Below, piece by piece: positions 1-11,833 of a stretch of DNA of 53,981 nt. The position numbers and the translations under genes are program-made. Source of the DNA: Condylostoma magnum (lineage: Eukaryota > Ciliophora > Heterotrichea > Heterotrichida > Condylostomatidae); contig CAKKTI010000112.1 in assembly GCA_920105805.1 (NCBI GenBank), positions 1 through 53,981 of the forward strand, read 5' to 3'. The notes under the pieces are model-generated. The model had not been told where the DNA came from, ran no database searches, and was given only the letters and a program-made list of their open reading frames with translations. Position 1 is the first letter of the stretch. Every line of letters starts with the position of its first letter.

Positions 1-453
1 CTAATAAACCATTCTAATGATATTTTGTGTATGGGAGTAATCTATGATAGGATTGTGACTGGAGGATCTGATAAAATAGTAAGACTATGGGATATTGATA
101 ATCCTATCAATTCCAGGTAAGTGGGGTAGCATAGCTAGCCTGTTTTTGTTATTACTGTATATGAAAACTATGTTATTTCTGGAAGCAGAGATAGTACTAT
201 AATTATATGGGATATATAGAATGATAATTACTGTCGATAAATAGGTAATCATTCATAGTTTGTTACAGCTTTGTATGCTTAGGATGATTTTATTATATCA
301 GCAAGTGCAGATTAAACTGTTTTTCTTTGAGATTTGAATAATTTAATCAATAATAGATTGCTGCTCAAATCAAACAGTAGGATTTTAGCTGTAGAAGGAA
401 ATAGATCAAGAGTGTTTGTTGGAGACAATAGAATCTTAGTCTGGAAAATTTAG
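1..453 (+). CDS. WD40-repeat protein, 3' part only
   Basis: The reading frame is open from base 1, so the start lies outside the window. About 150 residues show the last three or so WD40 blades. Each ends in a WD-type strand (VRLWDI, IIIWDI, VFLWDL, ILVWKI) preceded by GS-x-D or SAS-x-D turns and an HSQPV or HSQFV turn. Such propellers are protein-interaction scaffolds, and with only the C-terminal blades visible no subfamily can be named. The Trp of the VFLWDL strand is encoded by TGA and several Gln by TAA/TAG. The stop is taken as TAG 451-453, straight after the last blade strand. The next in-frame TGA is at 472-474, so the end could be seven codons later. An AGGTAAGT string near 117 resembles a 5' splice site, but the propeller sequence continues through it. 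Confidence 0.85.
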
Positions 454-484
454 ATTTATAGCAAAAGACTTTGATAATTTAGGT

Positions 485-1294
485 TTAACTTTTGAATAAC
501 ATTGATAGTATTTATAAAAGTGCTAATCAAAGCATGTAAATTAATACATAAAAATTAATCATAGTTTGTTTAATAGTAAATGAATGTTAAATAATTGTAA
601 ATCAGCTTTTTGATACCCTTTTAAAAGTCTATTTTTACAATTTAAGCTTTAATTAATTAAGTACTTAATACTATTTAGTTTAAACCGTAAAAGTCTATTC
701 ACAATACAGAACTTCCAATATAATTTAATCATTTTGACTAAATTCTTAATATACTTACTATAAGTTTATATTAAGCAAGTAATTTTATAATAAATAAGCT
801 GCAAATACTCAAAAATCTTTTAGAGTTATTAGAATATGCTTTACTTTATTTTTACTTAGCCGCGATGCAAGTCCTTTTAGAAAGAGAAAGAGGTTTCATT
901 ATCGAAATTAAGTCAAATTCCACTTTCTTTTCCGGAGAAATACAAATAATTATAAGTAATAATAGGCTGGGTTAATAGCAATCTTACCAATCTTTTGTAT
1001 TGTACACCTATTGGTATGGCTAATTAATGTATTAATTCTAAGTAATTTTAAAAGATTGACTAGTTATTGCTCATACTTCCCTCTATTAGATAATCTATGA
1101 TATAAAACTGTCTGTTATTAGGTTAAATTCTTGTTAAAGAGGTCATTCAAACTATATTATGTATGTTACCTATATTTATTCATCTCTAAATCTTTTGTTA
1201 GGTACAAAATAACTCATAATAACATAGATTTTATTATTGATTGACCTTACATTATTTGATCTAGACGCTCGTAGACTAATGTCTTTAATTCCAT
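485..1294 (-). CDS. Unrecognised protein, about 269 aa, possibly membrane-associated
   Basis: No family was recognised. On the minus strand an ATG at 1294 opens a frame that fills the space between two better-supported genes and ends at TAA 487-485. It begins MELKTLVYERLDQIM, is rich in K, N, Q and L, and has hydrophobic stretches near residues 150-170 and 240-265. Trp uses TGA in places. It converges on the WD40 gene (31 bp between stops) and diverges from the surface-protein gene at 1413 (118 bp). The frame was preferred over the overlapping plus-strand frame from ATG 865 because its composition is more protein-like and it fits the gap from end to end. The choice is not secure, since few frames contain real stops here. 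Confidence 0.45.
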
Positions 1295-1412
1295 TTTATT
1301 AGCTAATATAAATATTGCACTGTATATACTGGATAAAGTCCACTTTACTTATCGAATGTGAAAATGTATATATTTAACTTTATAAGTAGCAGTTTAAAAG
1401 CTTATAATAAAA

Positions 1413-4400
1413 ATGTTCCTAGTTATCATTCTCCACCTCACATCTGCATAGCTCGTCCAGTTATTCCAGGACGTCGAGTACTTAGTCCTACCTAGGCAAT
1501 GAACGAATCCTGGCCCTGCCTTCAAGTATAAAATTGCTTAGTATGCTCAATCAACTGATTACACTATATTATTCTGGGCAAAACTAAATTATAATTATTA
1601 TTCAGACCTTTGTCTTCTCTACGACTAAAATGACAATAATTTCGGATCAATTTGGATTGATGAAGATGATATAGTTTTTGATATCGACTCAGACTAGTCA
1701 ATAACCCCGCACGACGTTCTGGAGTTAGCATTCTTTGCTTTAGTATAATGCTCAGGAAATTTAACCATAAATCTCTACTACCCTTAATACATGGAAGAGG
1801 ATTTCAGTGCTGGACCTTTTTCGTACTAAACTCAATACATTGAATTTAGTGATTACTTTGAAGGTACAATTTTTGAACTTTAAGTACTAGATGCCTAATG
1901 CTTGACACAAAATGATATGATAGCCTATGCTGAAGATAAATATAACAACGATCTTATCCAGAATTATTACAAAGATAGACTACCTGTTCTCCCAGAAGTA
2001 ATTTTAGACCAAGTTCCTAAAAGCTCATTAATAACAGAAATAATTTGGTATTAATCCTGTTCGATAAATACAGATTCACCCGCTAACTGTTAAAGCAATT
2101 ACGGCGGATCTATCATTTTCTGGTTTTACGTTGCACAAGAAGACACTGAGTTTACTTTATTAAATATTGATTTTACAGATGATACAAGAGTAGACACTTT
2201 TAAGATTTTAAGTGATAATAGATTATCAATGGTTGCTAATAATAATGGAGGAGGTGGAGGATAGGGAGGAGCCCGAATACTATTATTTCCACCACCTAGT
2301 CCACCTGATACATATGATCCCTTTTATTTTGAAGGCAGATATGTCCGCTAGTGAATTAGAATACATATAAGATACGTCGCAACTGAACTATCCCTTTATA
2401 TAAATGAAAGAAAGGAGATAGACTAATTAGATGTTGGAAGTACTGCAACAGGAAATCTTTTAATATCTTATGATGATAATTTGCCTGTTATGTTTTAGGA
2501 TTTCTATATATGGGAGAATGAGAATGATAATGAGAATTCATTCAAATCGCCGTATACATCTTAAACCTGTGAGCATTGCCCGGACTATACAACTAATTTG
2601 TTTAGTTGTTAATAATGTGCAGATGGGCATTTATTGTGTGATTAATGTACGTAAAATTACAAATTTTTGCCAGTTAACTCTGTATGTTCTTTATTCTGTC
2701 CTATTGGAATGGAATTCAACAATTTATCTAATACTTGTATTCCACAAGCAACCGGAGAGTTTTAGAGCTTTATTGATTAGTAGAACAGTACTAAATATGC
2801 GTAGTTAAGTTAGAATGCATTTGATTTAGAAGAAAGAGGGTATTATTTGCTAGATAAGGGCAGTGTCAGAATAAAAGACTAATCAACAGTTGATCCTGAA
2901 TTAGGAAATACTTTTGTTATATCCGCTTGGGTTCTTGTTGAAAAGCCAGGGGTATTTCTTACAATTAGCAATACCTCTTTGCTTCTTTAAATATTTGTGC
3001 AAAATAACGATAGTATAGAAGAATTCTGAATGAAAGTAGTAGATTAATGTGGAGAATTCCATCATTTTTCAATTCTTGTTGATAAAAAGTACTCATGAAG
3101 CTTTTTTGCCTTGAAAGTAGATAAGGGCGATGTGACTCTTATTCTGAATAAAACAAAAAAGGTGCTAAATTTTCAGAACTAGATTAGTATTCCATTAAAT
3201 TCATAAGTATATTTTGGGTATAATCCTATTTTTGATCCACTCAGAAGGATGCTAACTACTACTAGTAATTTTCAAGGCTTTATTAGGCGAATTTATGTAG
3301 AAAGACAATTGCCCCCAGTAGACACTATTATGGAACAAGTTGAAGAAATGACTGATTGTCTTAGAGCAAAAGACGAGGCAAGTTGTCAATCAGACTGTGA
3401 AGCTAGTTCAAAGTTTCCATTATAAAACTGTGACTCTTGCCGTCATTGTATAGTATGCAATAAGGGAACTTGTCTCTTATGCGAGGATTTTAGTATTCTT
3501 AAAGACGGCCAATGCTTAATCTGTGATGATTACTAAGGATTTAGTTAAATCTATAATTATACCCTAGACCAAACATCCCAAGGAATAATCAACACGTTGT
3601 AATAAAACTGCTCAGAGTACTGTGGAGATGGGATCAATTTGGGGGCATAAGAATGTGATGATGGTAATATATACAGTAATGATGGGTGTTCTAATAAATG
3701 TAAAATAGAATAAGGAGCAACTTGCACAAAAGGAGATAGATATACAGCATCTTAGTGCACAGTTTAGGCTGATCCGGCAAAGCTTACTTATAGTGGCTTA
3801 AAGTAAGGGTATTATAATCTATAGATTACGTTTGAATAAAGATTTGATTTAACAAGATTATTCGAAAAGAGTGACATTATACTCACAATATAAGATTTTG
3901 ATAATTTCCAGTGAAGTATTGAGTCTTCTAATCCTGTGCAAACCATTCATATTCATGTACTGTAAGAGAATTTTATATACGAAGAAAAAATAGTAACAGC
4001 ATAGCTATAATCTTTAGACTTTTTCGAAAATACTAATGAAACTGATAATCTTACAAACCTAATGCAGACTGTTATTTATCCTCTCTGTGAAGACTACAAG
4101 GCAAATTGCTAAAAGTGTATAGAACCATATGAACTAATAAACGGATAATGCCTGTGTAGGAATGGTTATTATCTAACCTAAAATAATTAATGTATATAAT
4201 GCCCCTAAAACTGTTAAAGCTGTAATATCAATGGCTGTTTAGTTTGTGATAGAGACTTAGTAAGAATTGACTCCCAGTGTTATAATTGCTAAGATATTGA
4301 AGGATTTAGTGTAGATTTTAGCATAAAGAAGGATTAATTAGGGTTAGATCTATTAGTATAGCTTGATGATTATTGTGAATAGGTGTGTGGAGATGAGATT

Positions 4401-6080
4401 TCATTTGGAAGCTAAGAGTGTGATGATGGGAATGTGCTAAATGGAGATGGATGTGATAGGAATTGCTAGGTTGAGCCTGGATTCACTTGTGTTGATAATT
4501 ATTGTACTTGGGGGCGATATCTTGTAGAAATATCATATAATGGATTAAAGGATAGCAAATATACCTTTTATCTTACTTTTAATTAAGATGTTAGACTAGA
4601 TTAAAGTCAACTTAAAAATGAGATTGATATAACACATAATTAGTTTGCTTTATTTGATGTTTATTATGAGTTTTACTAAGACAATAAGAAAGTAATTGAA
4701 GTAGTTATAAACCCTAATAGTTCTGTATAGAAGTATTCTATCTTTAGATTTGTATTAAGTGGTAGTTTTGCAGATTTAGACGGATTTGTTGTATAACCAT
4801 AGGAGCTTAGCTCTACTGTTTTGGATAAATACATGACACAAGAATTAGAAAACATTTAAACAACAATTTATGCTGTTCAATACACAGCTGGATTTGGACT
4901 AGGATTTGGGATCATTTAAAATAGCTGTTGTAACGTAGCAGGTGATTTAGACTTTTTATGGAGAACTGTTGAGTATATGCAAATTCTAAATGTTCTTAGA
5001 TTTGCTGGATCTCCTATCACCTACGAGTTAAGAGCATTTTTCATATTTTGGGAATTTAGCAATGGAACATTTTTACCGAATTTCTTAGGAGACTCAATTG
5101 ACAATGATCTTTTTAGTGGAGATTTAAACTAAGTGAATCAATAAGAACTTAATTATGATTTCATTAAACACAGCGGTTAAGTACTGGCTGTTTTTCTTAT
5201 TTTGTTTTTATTGATTACGATCTTGTACATATTAACAAAATTTTTGAAAAAGCCAATATTAGAAAAAGGAAGCAATTTTCTAAAATATAAGCTTTTATTC
5301 AAATTCAGTGAACAATTCTTCATGGGAGTAATGATTGCTATAGCCATATAATTAACAGATATTCGAGTCTATGAGCCAATCAATATAATAAACTGGATTT
5401 TATTAGGCATACTTTTAAGTCTATTTGGATTGATTTTCGTAATATTCTAGTAAAAGGTGTAGATACAGCCAAACTGTGTTCTTAGCTCTTCTGAACATCT
5501 AGCTAAATACGGAATTCTTTATGAATAATATGATTACTGTAATCCTAATAAGTTGAGATATGGATTACTGAAGTTTATTAGAAAACTTATACTTGCCATT
5601 GTAATCATATTTTTCTAAAACTCCGAGAATATCCAGTCTTGAATTCTTTTAATATTCACATTTTTTGTAAGTTTTATACAGTGGTTATGCTTGGTGATAT
5701 ACTTAAAACCATTTACAAGCAAAATATTTGGAAACTATCTGTAAATTTTATAAGAGACGATATATTTTTTCACTGTATTAATTCTTTGTATTATCAGTAT
5801 TGATGACATACAGGATCAATTTAGTTAAGATATGTGCCAAATGATACTTTATCTAAATCTGATTGTTTTAGCTATAATTGTATTAGTATTTTACTTGAAT
5901 TTTATCAAAACTATAGTATAAGTCTTTAAGAAGAGAAGTTAAGCGAGAAATGAGTAAAGAGTAGCTCCTATACAAATGAAAAGAGAAGATACAAATGAGA
6001 AAATGTAGATTACTTAAAATTTTATAATACATAAATTGTTATCATGGAAAATCCTTATACTGCATTTATTGTACTCTTAA
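1413..6080 (+). CDS. Giant cysteine-rich surface protein with DUF4215 repeats and C-terminal multi-pass membrane region
   Basis: About 1555 residues. The first ATG gives a signal peptide (MFLVIILHLTSAQ). The ectodomain starts with beta-rich, LamG/concanavalin-like segments (residues about 15-330 and 450-630). Furin-like Cys clusters follow, then two DUF4215 (Myxococcus cysteine-rich repeat) units with the hallmark CGDG-x-ECDDGN-x-GDGC pattern, near residues 736 (CGDGINLGAQECDDGN) and 991 (CGDEISFGSQECDDGN). From about residue 1255 to 1510 there are several hydrophobic helices, then a basic, Gln-rich tail. This matches a family of very large cell-surface proteins common in ciliates, whose function is unknown; adhesion or sensing is only inference. 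Dozens of TAA/TAG codons are read as Gln, some TGA as Trp. The stop is TAA 6078-6080, followed by further TAA codons. A paralogue lies at 17900. Confidence 0.85.
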
Positions 6081-6148
6081 TTACTATAATAAGCCAAATC
6101 ACTTATTCCTAGTAATTTAAAAAGAGCATATTAAAAATGATTGGCAAA

Positions 6149-7663
6149 ATGTTAGAAAATTTGCAAAATTTTATTAATTACTTTACTGGCGGAATTAAAT
6201 CTCACCAACCTAATATTATTATCAAAGCAAAGTAGTTTAATGAGGTTGACATTTGTGAACAATATTAAGATAGTGAAGACTATCAAACTGAATAATCATA
6301 AAGTGAAGATGAATGACCAGATATACTAGAAAATAGCATAAGTCCTTAGCCTATAAATACTTAGCATATATAAAGAAAGCTATAAAACACGTTCTAAAAT
6401 CTCCCTTACATTGAGAATAACTTCTCTTAATATCAGATAGATCATTAAATACCTTTAGATGTTGAGTTAATCAGGTTTAAAATAGAAACTAACTAATAAA
6501 GCTCCTAAGCAATCTACTAAATCAACCAATAAATACAACAAATGGACAACATTATCATTGAAGAACCAACTCTCAGCATTAAGCTATAAATAGCAGAAAT
6601 AACAGAAATTTTATTATAAGAAGGCATTGATGAGCATAATAAAGCAAAGCTAGCAAGTTTATAAGAAGATCAAAAGAAGTAACAAGCAATTAAGAAACAA
6701 GAAACTAAAGATCCCATTTCTCCAAAAAGTTCTCCTTAGCAGACTAATTAGCCAACTATACAGAAGATTCAACCTACAGTAACCCAACCGAGTACATAAC
6801 CAACTTAACCTCCTGTATAGAGCCAATCAAATGACTTACCCTCTTTAAAATCCTCATAGGAAATATTTGATGATTTACCTAAATATAAATAAACAAGAGA
6901 TCAAATTTTATAAACCCTTGACAAATCCCTTTTAGTACAAATGAACGGTATTTGCGGGAAGATAACATCAAATACATAAGATATGGAGCACTTAAATATG
7001 ATAGTACAACAAATGCTTTAAGTTTTATCCCAATAATAGAACATGATTTACGGATTAATAGTAAAAATAAAGCAATTTGGATCAAATAATCTTTCGGATA
7101 GATAAATAGGAGTAGATTACTCATATTGCTACAGTAAATTTATAATAGAAATTTCTAAATAATACCCAGAACTTCCTCAACTTCTATACCAAGAACTGAT
7201 TTCTGTAAGACGTGGATTAATCCCTCTAGCATTTGCAGAGTAACAAGTTGAAAGAAGGCTGAACTGTTTTGATATCAATCCCTAAGGTCTAGCTACATAA
7301 GACGACAGGGAAAGATTTATGAATGGCATGGACTAAGTCAGAGGTTATGCTTACTTTATAGCTCAATTATTTGTTATAGAGGAATCTCCATTAGGAATTT
7401 ATAAATGCTGGGAAACTTTAGCAAAAATTATGAATATTCCAGAGAACCAAATAGACAGGGACATTGTTGCAATTTTACAAGGATTCATTAAAGTAGCTAG
7501 CCCTAAAATGAGTCATTACTACAAGAACTAGTGGAATAAAATGCTGAGTTTAATCGAGAATGAGTTTATGTAGATAATCAACCAAAAGTTCAAGCCGGTG
7601 GGACATTATAACGCTTATATAACACAGCTTAATGATGTCATAAAAGAAGCCAAAAAGTTATGA
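6149..7663 (+). CDS. GLE1: GLE1-like nucleoporin / mRNA export factor
   Basis: About 504 residues. GLE1 sits at the cytoplasmic face of the nuclear pore, where with inositol hexakisphosphate it activates the DEAD-box helicase DBP5 to release exported mRNPs. The C-terminal third (residues about 330-504) matches the GLE1 HEAT-like domain: ISVRRGLIPLAFAEQ, then GIYKCWETLAKIMNIP, a YKNQWNKMLSLI helix and a final KPVGHYNAYITQLNDVI helix. The N-terminal two thirds is acidic, then Gln/Pro-rich, as is usual for the poorly conserved half. The stop is TGA 7661-7663. The start could also be ATG 6137 (four codons upstream), and the frame is open back to ATG 6044, which would overlap the preceding gene. 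The next gene starts 61 bp downstream. Confidence 0.8.
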
Positions 7664-7724
7664 TTAATTTTACCTTTTTATATATGTATACTCTTTTATA
7701 GCATTAGCGGGCAATTTAAATAAA

Positions 7725-9074
7725 ATGGCCCAATAAATTTCAAAACTAAGAATAGAATTAATGAAAGATTTTGGAGTGAGCTTAAATCAATTACCTTAAA
7801 ACTAGAACATTGAAGATAGAGACACAAAGCTGATTGAAATTTGCAAATAAAAATTAACTAAAGGACTAAGTTAAATTGGAAATAAAAGGAAAAGGCCAAA
7901 TTCCGCCTATTCAAGGCAAAAAGCTCCAAAATACCTAGCAACATCTAGATATAAAGCCCTACATGGGAAAATACTTTAACAACTTTCCGGTAAAAGAGAA
8001 AATAACAGCAAACCTAAAGGAAATTTGAAATGGGATTCTAATTTAGAAAACTAATTCAAGGAACTGCGAAAGAAAGCTAGATAGAATTTTAGCAAGTACA
8101 CTGTATCAACATCAATGAATGATGTTACAATTAATTCAATCAGACGTTCTTCTGCTACAACAAGAAATAAAGAGAATAGGCCGTTTATATCAGATAAAAG
8201 CATAATGAAAAGCTAATTGAAAAGTTTGAAAGGAGAAAAGATGGAATAGCTTGAACTTATAATGGCTGATAAAGTAATTTAAGATTACACTAAAAGTATT
8301 AATTTTTTTAAGCAGAAGAGGCTTTAATTCCTATAATAAAAAATTTGTCGTTAGTAAGGAATCAAATACTCAAATAAATCGGTCAAAAGAGGAAACAAAA
8401 ATCTGAAAGGTGCAACTAAGCCTTACAATCAGTTCTTTTTCAAAAGTTATATTGATAAAATAATTAAGCTGCAAGCCTGATTCAGAGGATACTTGACAAG
8501 AAAGCATATACAATCTTAAAATTAGCAGTACCTAGAGAAAGATATTGATAAGAAAATTTAATAATTAAAGGTAAAAAACTTACCCCTATAACAAAGACAT
8601 GGCTTATCTAGAAAACAAATAATGCTTTTTCTAATTATTAAACAAAACGATTTAAGATCTCTTAAGAATATGTCTCATAACATCTCTACAAATGACATAA
8701 ATATAAAGGACCCCTGTGGTAATACTCCAATGTATTATGCAGCTTTAAAATCGAATCTATTAATGGTAGTTTATATTTGAAGCTTAGGAGGGAGAATTAA
8801 TATAAAATGTTAAAATGGATGTACAGAGCTACATGCTGCATTTAAAGCTGATAATCTGGAAATAGTATACTTCTTGCTGGAAAAGGGGTCAAAGTTAGAT
8901 GTGTTTTCTGATGACTAAATGACTCCTTTAGACTATGCTAGTGATAAAACAGCATAAAAACTAAATCTTGATATAGGACAACATAGGGGAAGATTGATGG
9001 ATTCTTACAAGTTAATGGAGATGATTAGATCTACTAGATATGAGGCTTTAGGAGGAAAGAGTCTGAGATTTTAG
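7725..9074 (+). CDS. IQ-motif and ankyrin-repeat protein
   Basis: About 449 residues. A basic, low-complexity N-terminus contains a possible short Lys/Arg-Pro segment. An IQ calmodulin-binding motif follows at residues about 245-260 (LQAWFRGYLTRKHI, pattern IQ-x3-RG-x3-R). Two to three ankyrin repeats lie at residues about 320-415 (DPCGNTPMYYAA, NGCTELHAAFKADNLEIV, DDQMTPLDYA). IQ plus ankyrin proteins in ciliates are often cytoskeletal or ciliary and calcium-responsive; that role is inferred. The stop must be TAG 9072-9074: the frame stays free of TGA for more than 300 bp further, through territory better assigned to a convergent gene. Its Trp codons in the IQ and ankyrin part include TGA. 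Confidence 0.8.
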
Positions 9075-9089
9075 ACAATAATTATTCTA

Positions 9090-9617
9090 TTATGTTAAAA
9101 GCTGTAAACTTATTTAAGGAAATTCAGTATATCTGCTAGATCTTTATACAATTAATATATTAGTAATTCTATACTACAGTATAAAAGAAAGATAGATTAA
9201 GTTGACATTTATAATTTTAACTTATTTTGTTATATTATGCTAAGCTTGATGCCTATTCACAATTATATGCACCCGCTATTAAATTTTCTTATATATTTCT
9301 TCTAAATAGCATCTACTTAAATATATCTAAAAATTTTTCCATTTTAGTTATACCAGAATTCTGTTTTAAAAGTCTGTCAGAAAATTGAATAATGTACAAC
9401 TAAGCCAAATTGATAAGGCATATAGCAAAGGGAAAGTTGTTTCTTTCATGGACTGGCTTTAATCCAAGCATTCCTTACTAACTAATTTAATCACATTTAA
9501 TATTTTCCTAATCAATGAAATATTTTGAATTGATTTGACGAATTTAACTTAATTTTAAACATTATTTCTTACATGGTTATATTCATCAACAGTTTTTAAA
9601 TAAATTTTTAGGTCCAT
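9090..9617 (-). CDS. Unrecognised protein, about 175 aa
   Basis: A minus-strand frame from ATG 9617 runs to TAA 9092-9090. It begins MDLKIYLKTVDEYNHV, is K/N/Q/L-rich, and has a hydrophobic stretch near residues 67-85 (FPLLYALSIWLSCTLFNFL) that may be a membrane helix. It converges on the IQ/ankyrin gene with 15 bp between stops and diverges from the TPR gene with only 12 bp between ATGs. The same DNA is also open on the plus strand (9092-9640), but that frame would run past the TPR start codon, so the minus reading is preferred. No homologue is recognised; a peroxin-like or other small membrane protein is possible but not shown. Confidence 0.5.
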
Positions 9618-9629
9618 TAATCAATTTAA
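9618..9629. promoter_or_regulatory. 12-bp divergent intergenic spacer
   Basis: Only 12 bp, almost all A/T, separate the ATG of the minus-strand gene (9617) from the ATG of the TPR corepressor (9630). Any core promoter and 5' UTR for both must fit here or lie inside the coding regions. The claim depends on the minus-strand gene, which has no recognised homologue. Confidence 0.35.
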
Positions 9630-11807
9630 ATGGAGTATAATCGAGAAAGAGTGGTAGCAGACCTTTCAAGGTAACTTACAGAGAATCCAAACAATGTAGA
9701 AGTTTTAGCCTAGATTGCTTAAATCAAGACTAATTCTAGGGATTATCCAGCTGCTATTGATAATTATAAAAGAATAGTAAGGATTGACGATTAGAATGAT
9801 AAGGCATGGATATCTTTAGCAAACTGTTATCTTCTAACAGGAAACTACAAAAAGTGTTTTAAGACCTATTAGAAAGCTGTATAACTACCCAATTCAAGCT
9901 AAAATGTGAATTTATGATATGGCATGGCATTACTATATAACAAATTCAATAGCTTAGAATATGCAAAGTTAGCTTTTAAAACTGCTTTGAAAAAGTTTCC
10001 TTAATTTTACTACAGGCAAGAGCTGCTCTTTAAGCTTGGCTGTATATACTAAATAACAGAAAATTACTAAAAGGCAATAGATTATTTCCAGTAAGGGAAA
10101 AATAGTTCAAATCTTACAAAGAAGCGTCACATCGAGTTGCAATGACATATAGGAGCTTGCTACTAAAAGCAGAATTAAATAGAACTAGCTATAGAGTTCT
10201 TTAACGACGCCTTGAGACTAGATGAATCACATTTCAAAAGCTATCAATACCTAGGTTGGGCACACGCCTTAAAGGAAGATTATTAAACAGCTCTTCGATT
10301 CTTAGAAACTGGAAAAGATTTAACAAAGGAAAACTGTGCAGAACTCGGGGATACTCATTACCTCATAGGAAGAATCCACTTATTTTCGGAAGAATTTTCT
10401 GAAGGATAGGCGGCCTTCTAAAGAGCAATATACAAAAACCCAAATTCCTACATATACTGGTGTAGTATTGGAATTTTATACGCAATTGTAAGACAAGCAA
10501 CAGACGCCTTTGAGTGTTTTGTAAGAGCAAGCAATCTAATGCCTGATAGGGCTGAGGTTTGGTATAATATGGGAGTGTTGTATGAGCATTGCGAGCAATA
10601 TCATGAGGCTAAACTAGTTTATCGGAGAGTTCTTCACATAGATCCTTAATTTACAGATGCTGATTGAAGAATTGAGTACATTTAGAATCTAAGCAACACT
10701 GAAAATGGAAACAACTCTGACAATAATCTTTAGTATAAGCATCCAGATTTTGATATAGGAGAGTTTCCATTTTCTACTGTTAAGAAAGATAAGAAAATTT
10801 GGGGGTAAAAACCTTAGACAAATGTATTGGTAGGAAATAACGAGTAATTATAGTAAGGATTGCTGAAAAAGTTAATTATGCCTGATTTTCAAAACATTAT
10901 TAATGAAAACGCATAGTCTGATATGAGATTAATACAGCCCGATGAAATCCTTTTGCCCGCTAATGATTTTGAAGCATCATAGGATTAGACTAAAAACTAA
11001 ATTTCAGTGCCTTAGCAAATATTCCCCTAAGAATTTATACAAAATATTGGTAAAAGCGACATACAGCATAATTCTTTATACTAATCGCACAACTCTAAAA
11101 TTGAAGATAATTTGAGTCAACCAACATACACTTAATCATAAAAAAAAGTTAAATAACATATTCCATAGCCCTAACCAGTTATCGAAAATTACCCAATAAA
11201 ACAGGAAGTACAAAGCCCGGTTGAAAATCCACCCAAACTGTCTAAACGTATCAAAGAAAAAAAGTAGCAACAATCCCCAATAAAAGCTGAGTAAATCGAA
11301 TAAAACAACGAGCCTGCATAAAACCCCTAAGCACCTAATAGCCAGATGCCCTACATGCCATGAATGCCTCAATAAGCATAACAAATCCCTGGCTAAGCCC
11401 CAGGCTTTATGATGCCAGGAAACTTTCCATTTAACCCCTAAGCAAGCTCTTCCCCTTAACAAATGCAGTAATTCCCTCAGGGTATGATGCCAGGAATGCC
11501 ATACCAACAAGGAATTCCACCCTTTCCAATGATGCCAAGTTTCCAATACCAAGACCCTCGAATGATGATGAGCCCCTAAAGCTAAATGATGAGCATGATG
11601 TACTAGATGAATCCAATGGCTTTTCTACAGCAGATGAAAAACATGAGCCAAATGCGAAATCACTTCGGAGCCTAGTAAGGAATGTCTTAGTTTCCGCAAT
11701 AGAGTGTTAAAGAAGAAAATTCAGAGGATGATGACTAATAGCTCCCTAAGAAAAGGAAAAGCAAAGTTAATAGTAAAAACGCGTCAGCAAGGAAGAAGAG
11801 AAAGTGA
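9630..11807 (+). CDS. TPR transcriptional corepressor of the Cyc8/Ssn6-UTX type
   Basis: About 725 residues. The N-terminal half (residues about 10-350) is an uninterrupted array of tetratricopeptide repeats with the order and signatures of Cyc8/Ssn6 and UTX: LWYGMALLYNKFNSLEYA, ELLFKLGCIYQITENYQKA, HYLIGRIHLF, VWYNMGVLYEHCEQYHEA. In yeast Cyc8 pairs with the WD40 protein Tup1 as a general corepressor recruited by DNA-binding factors. The C-terminal half is disordered and rich in Gln, Met and Pro. It ends in an acidic stretch and a strongly basic, nuclear-localisation-like tail (PKKRKSKV, ARKKRK). There is no JmjC domain, so Cyc8-like is likelier than UTX-like. The stop is TGA 11805-11807. 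A convergent gene ends at most 26 bp away. Confidence 0.85.
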
Positions 11808-11833
11808 TCAGTTGTTATTTAAGATCTTTTATG

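Noticed and set aside
117-124. AGGTAAGT, a perfect-looking 5' splice site
   Set aside because: The WD40 frame continues through it with a normal HSQPV turn and next blade, and TAA there reads as Gln.
865-1302. Plus-strand frame starting MQVLLERERGFIIEIK
   Set aside because: Open, but it overlaps a longer minus-strand frame that fits the gap between neighbours and has a more protein-like composition. Not fully excluded.
6044-6148. Upstream in-frame ATG for GLE1 (MENPYTAF)
   Set aside because: It would overlap the end of the giant surface-protein gene and adds a hydrophobic stretch not seen in GLE1.
9092-9640. Plus-strand frame of 182 codons
   Set aside because: It runs past the TPR gene's ATG in another frame and antiparallels a better minus-strand candidate.
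11136-11552. Minus-strand ORF of 138 codons
   Set aside because: It is the complement of the low-complexity Met/Pro/Gln tail of the TPR gene; Trp/Leu/His-rich composition marks it as a shadow.
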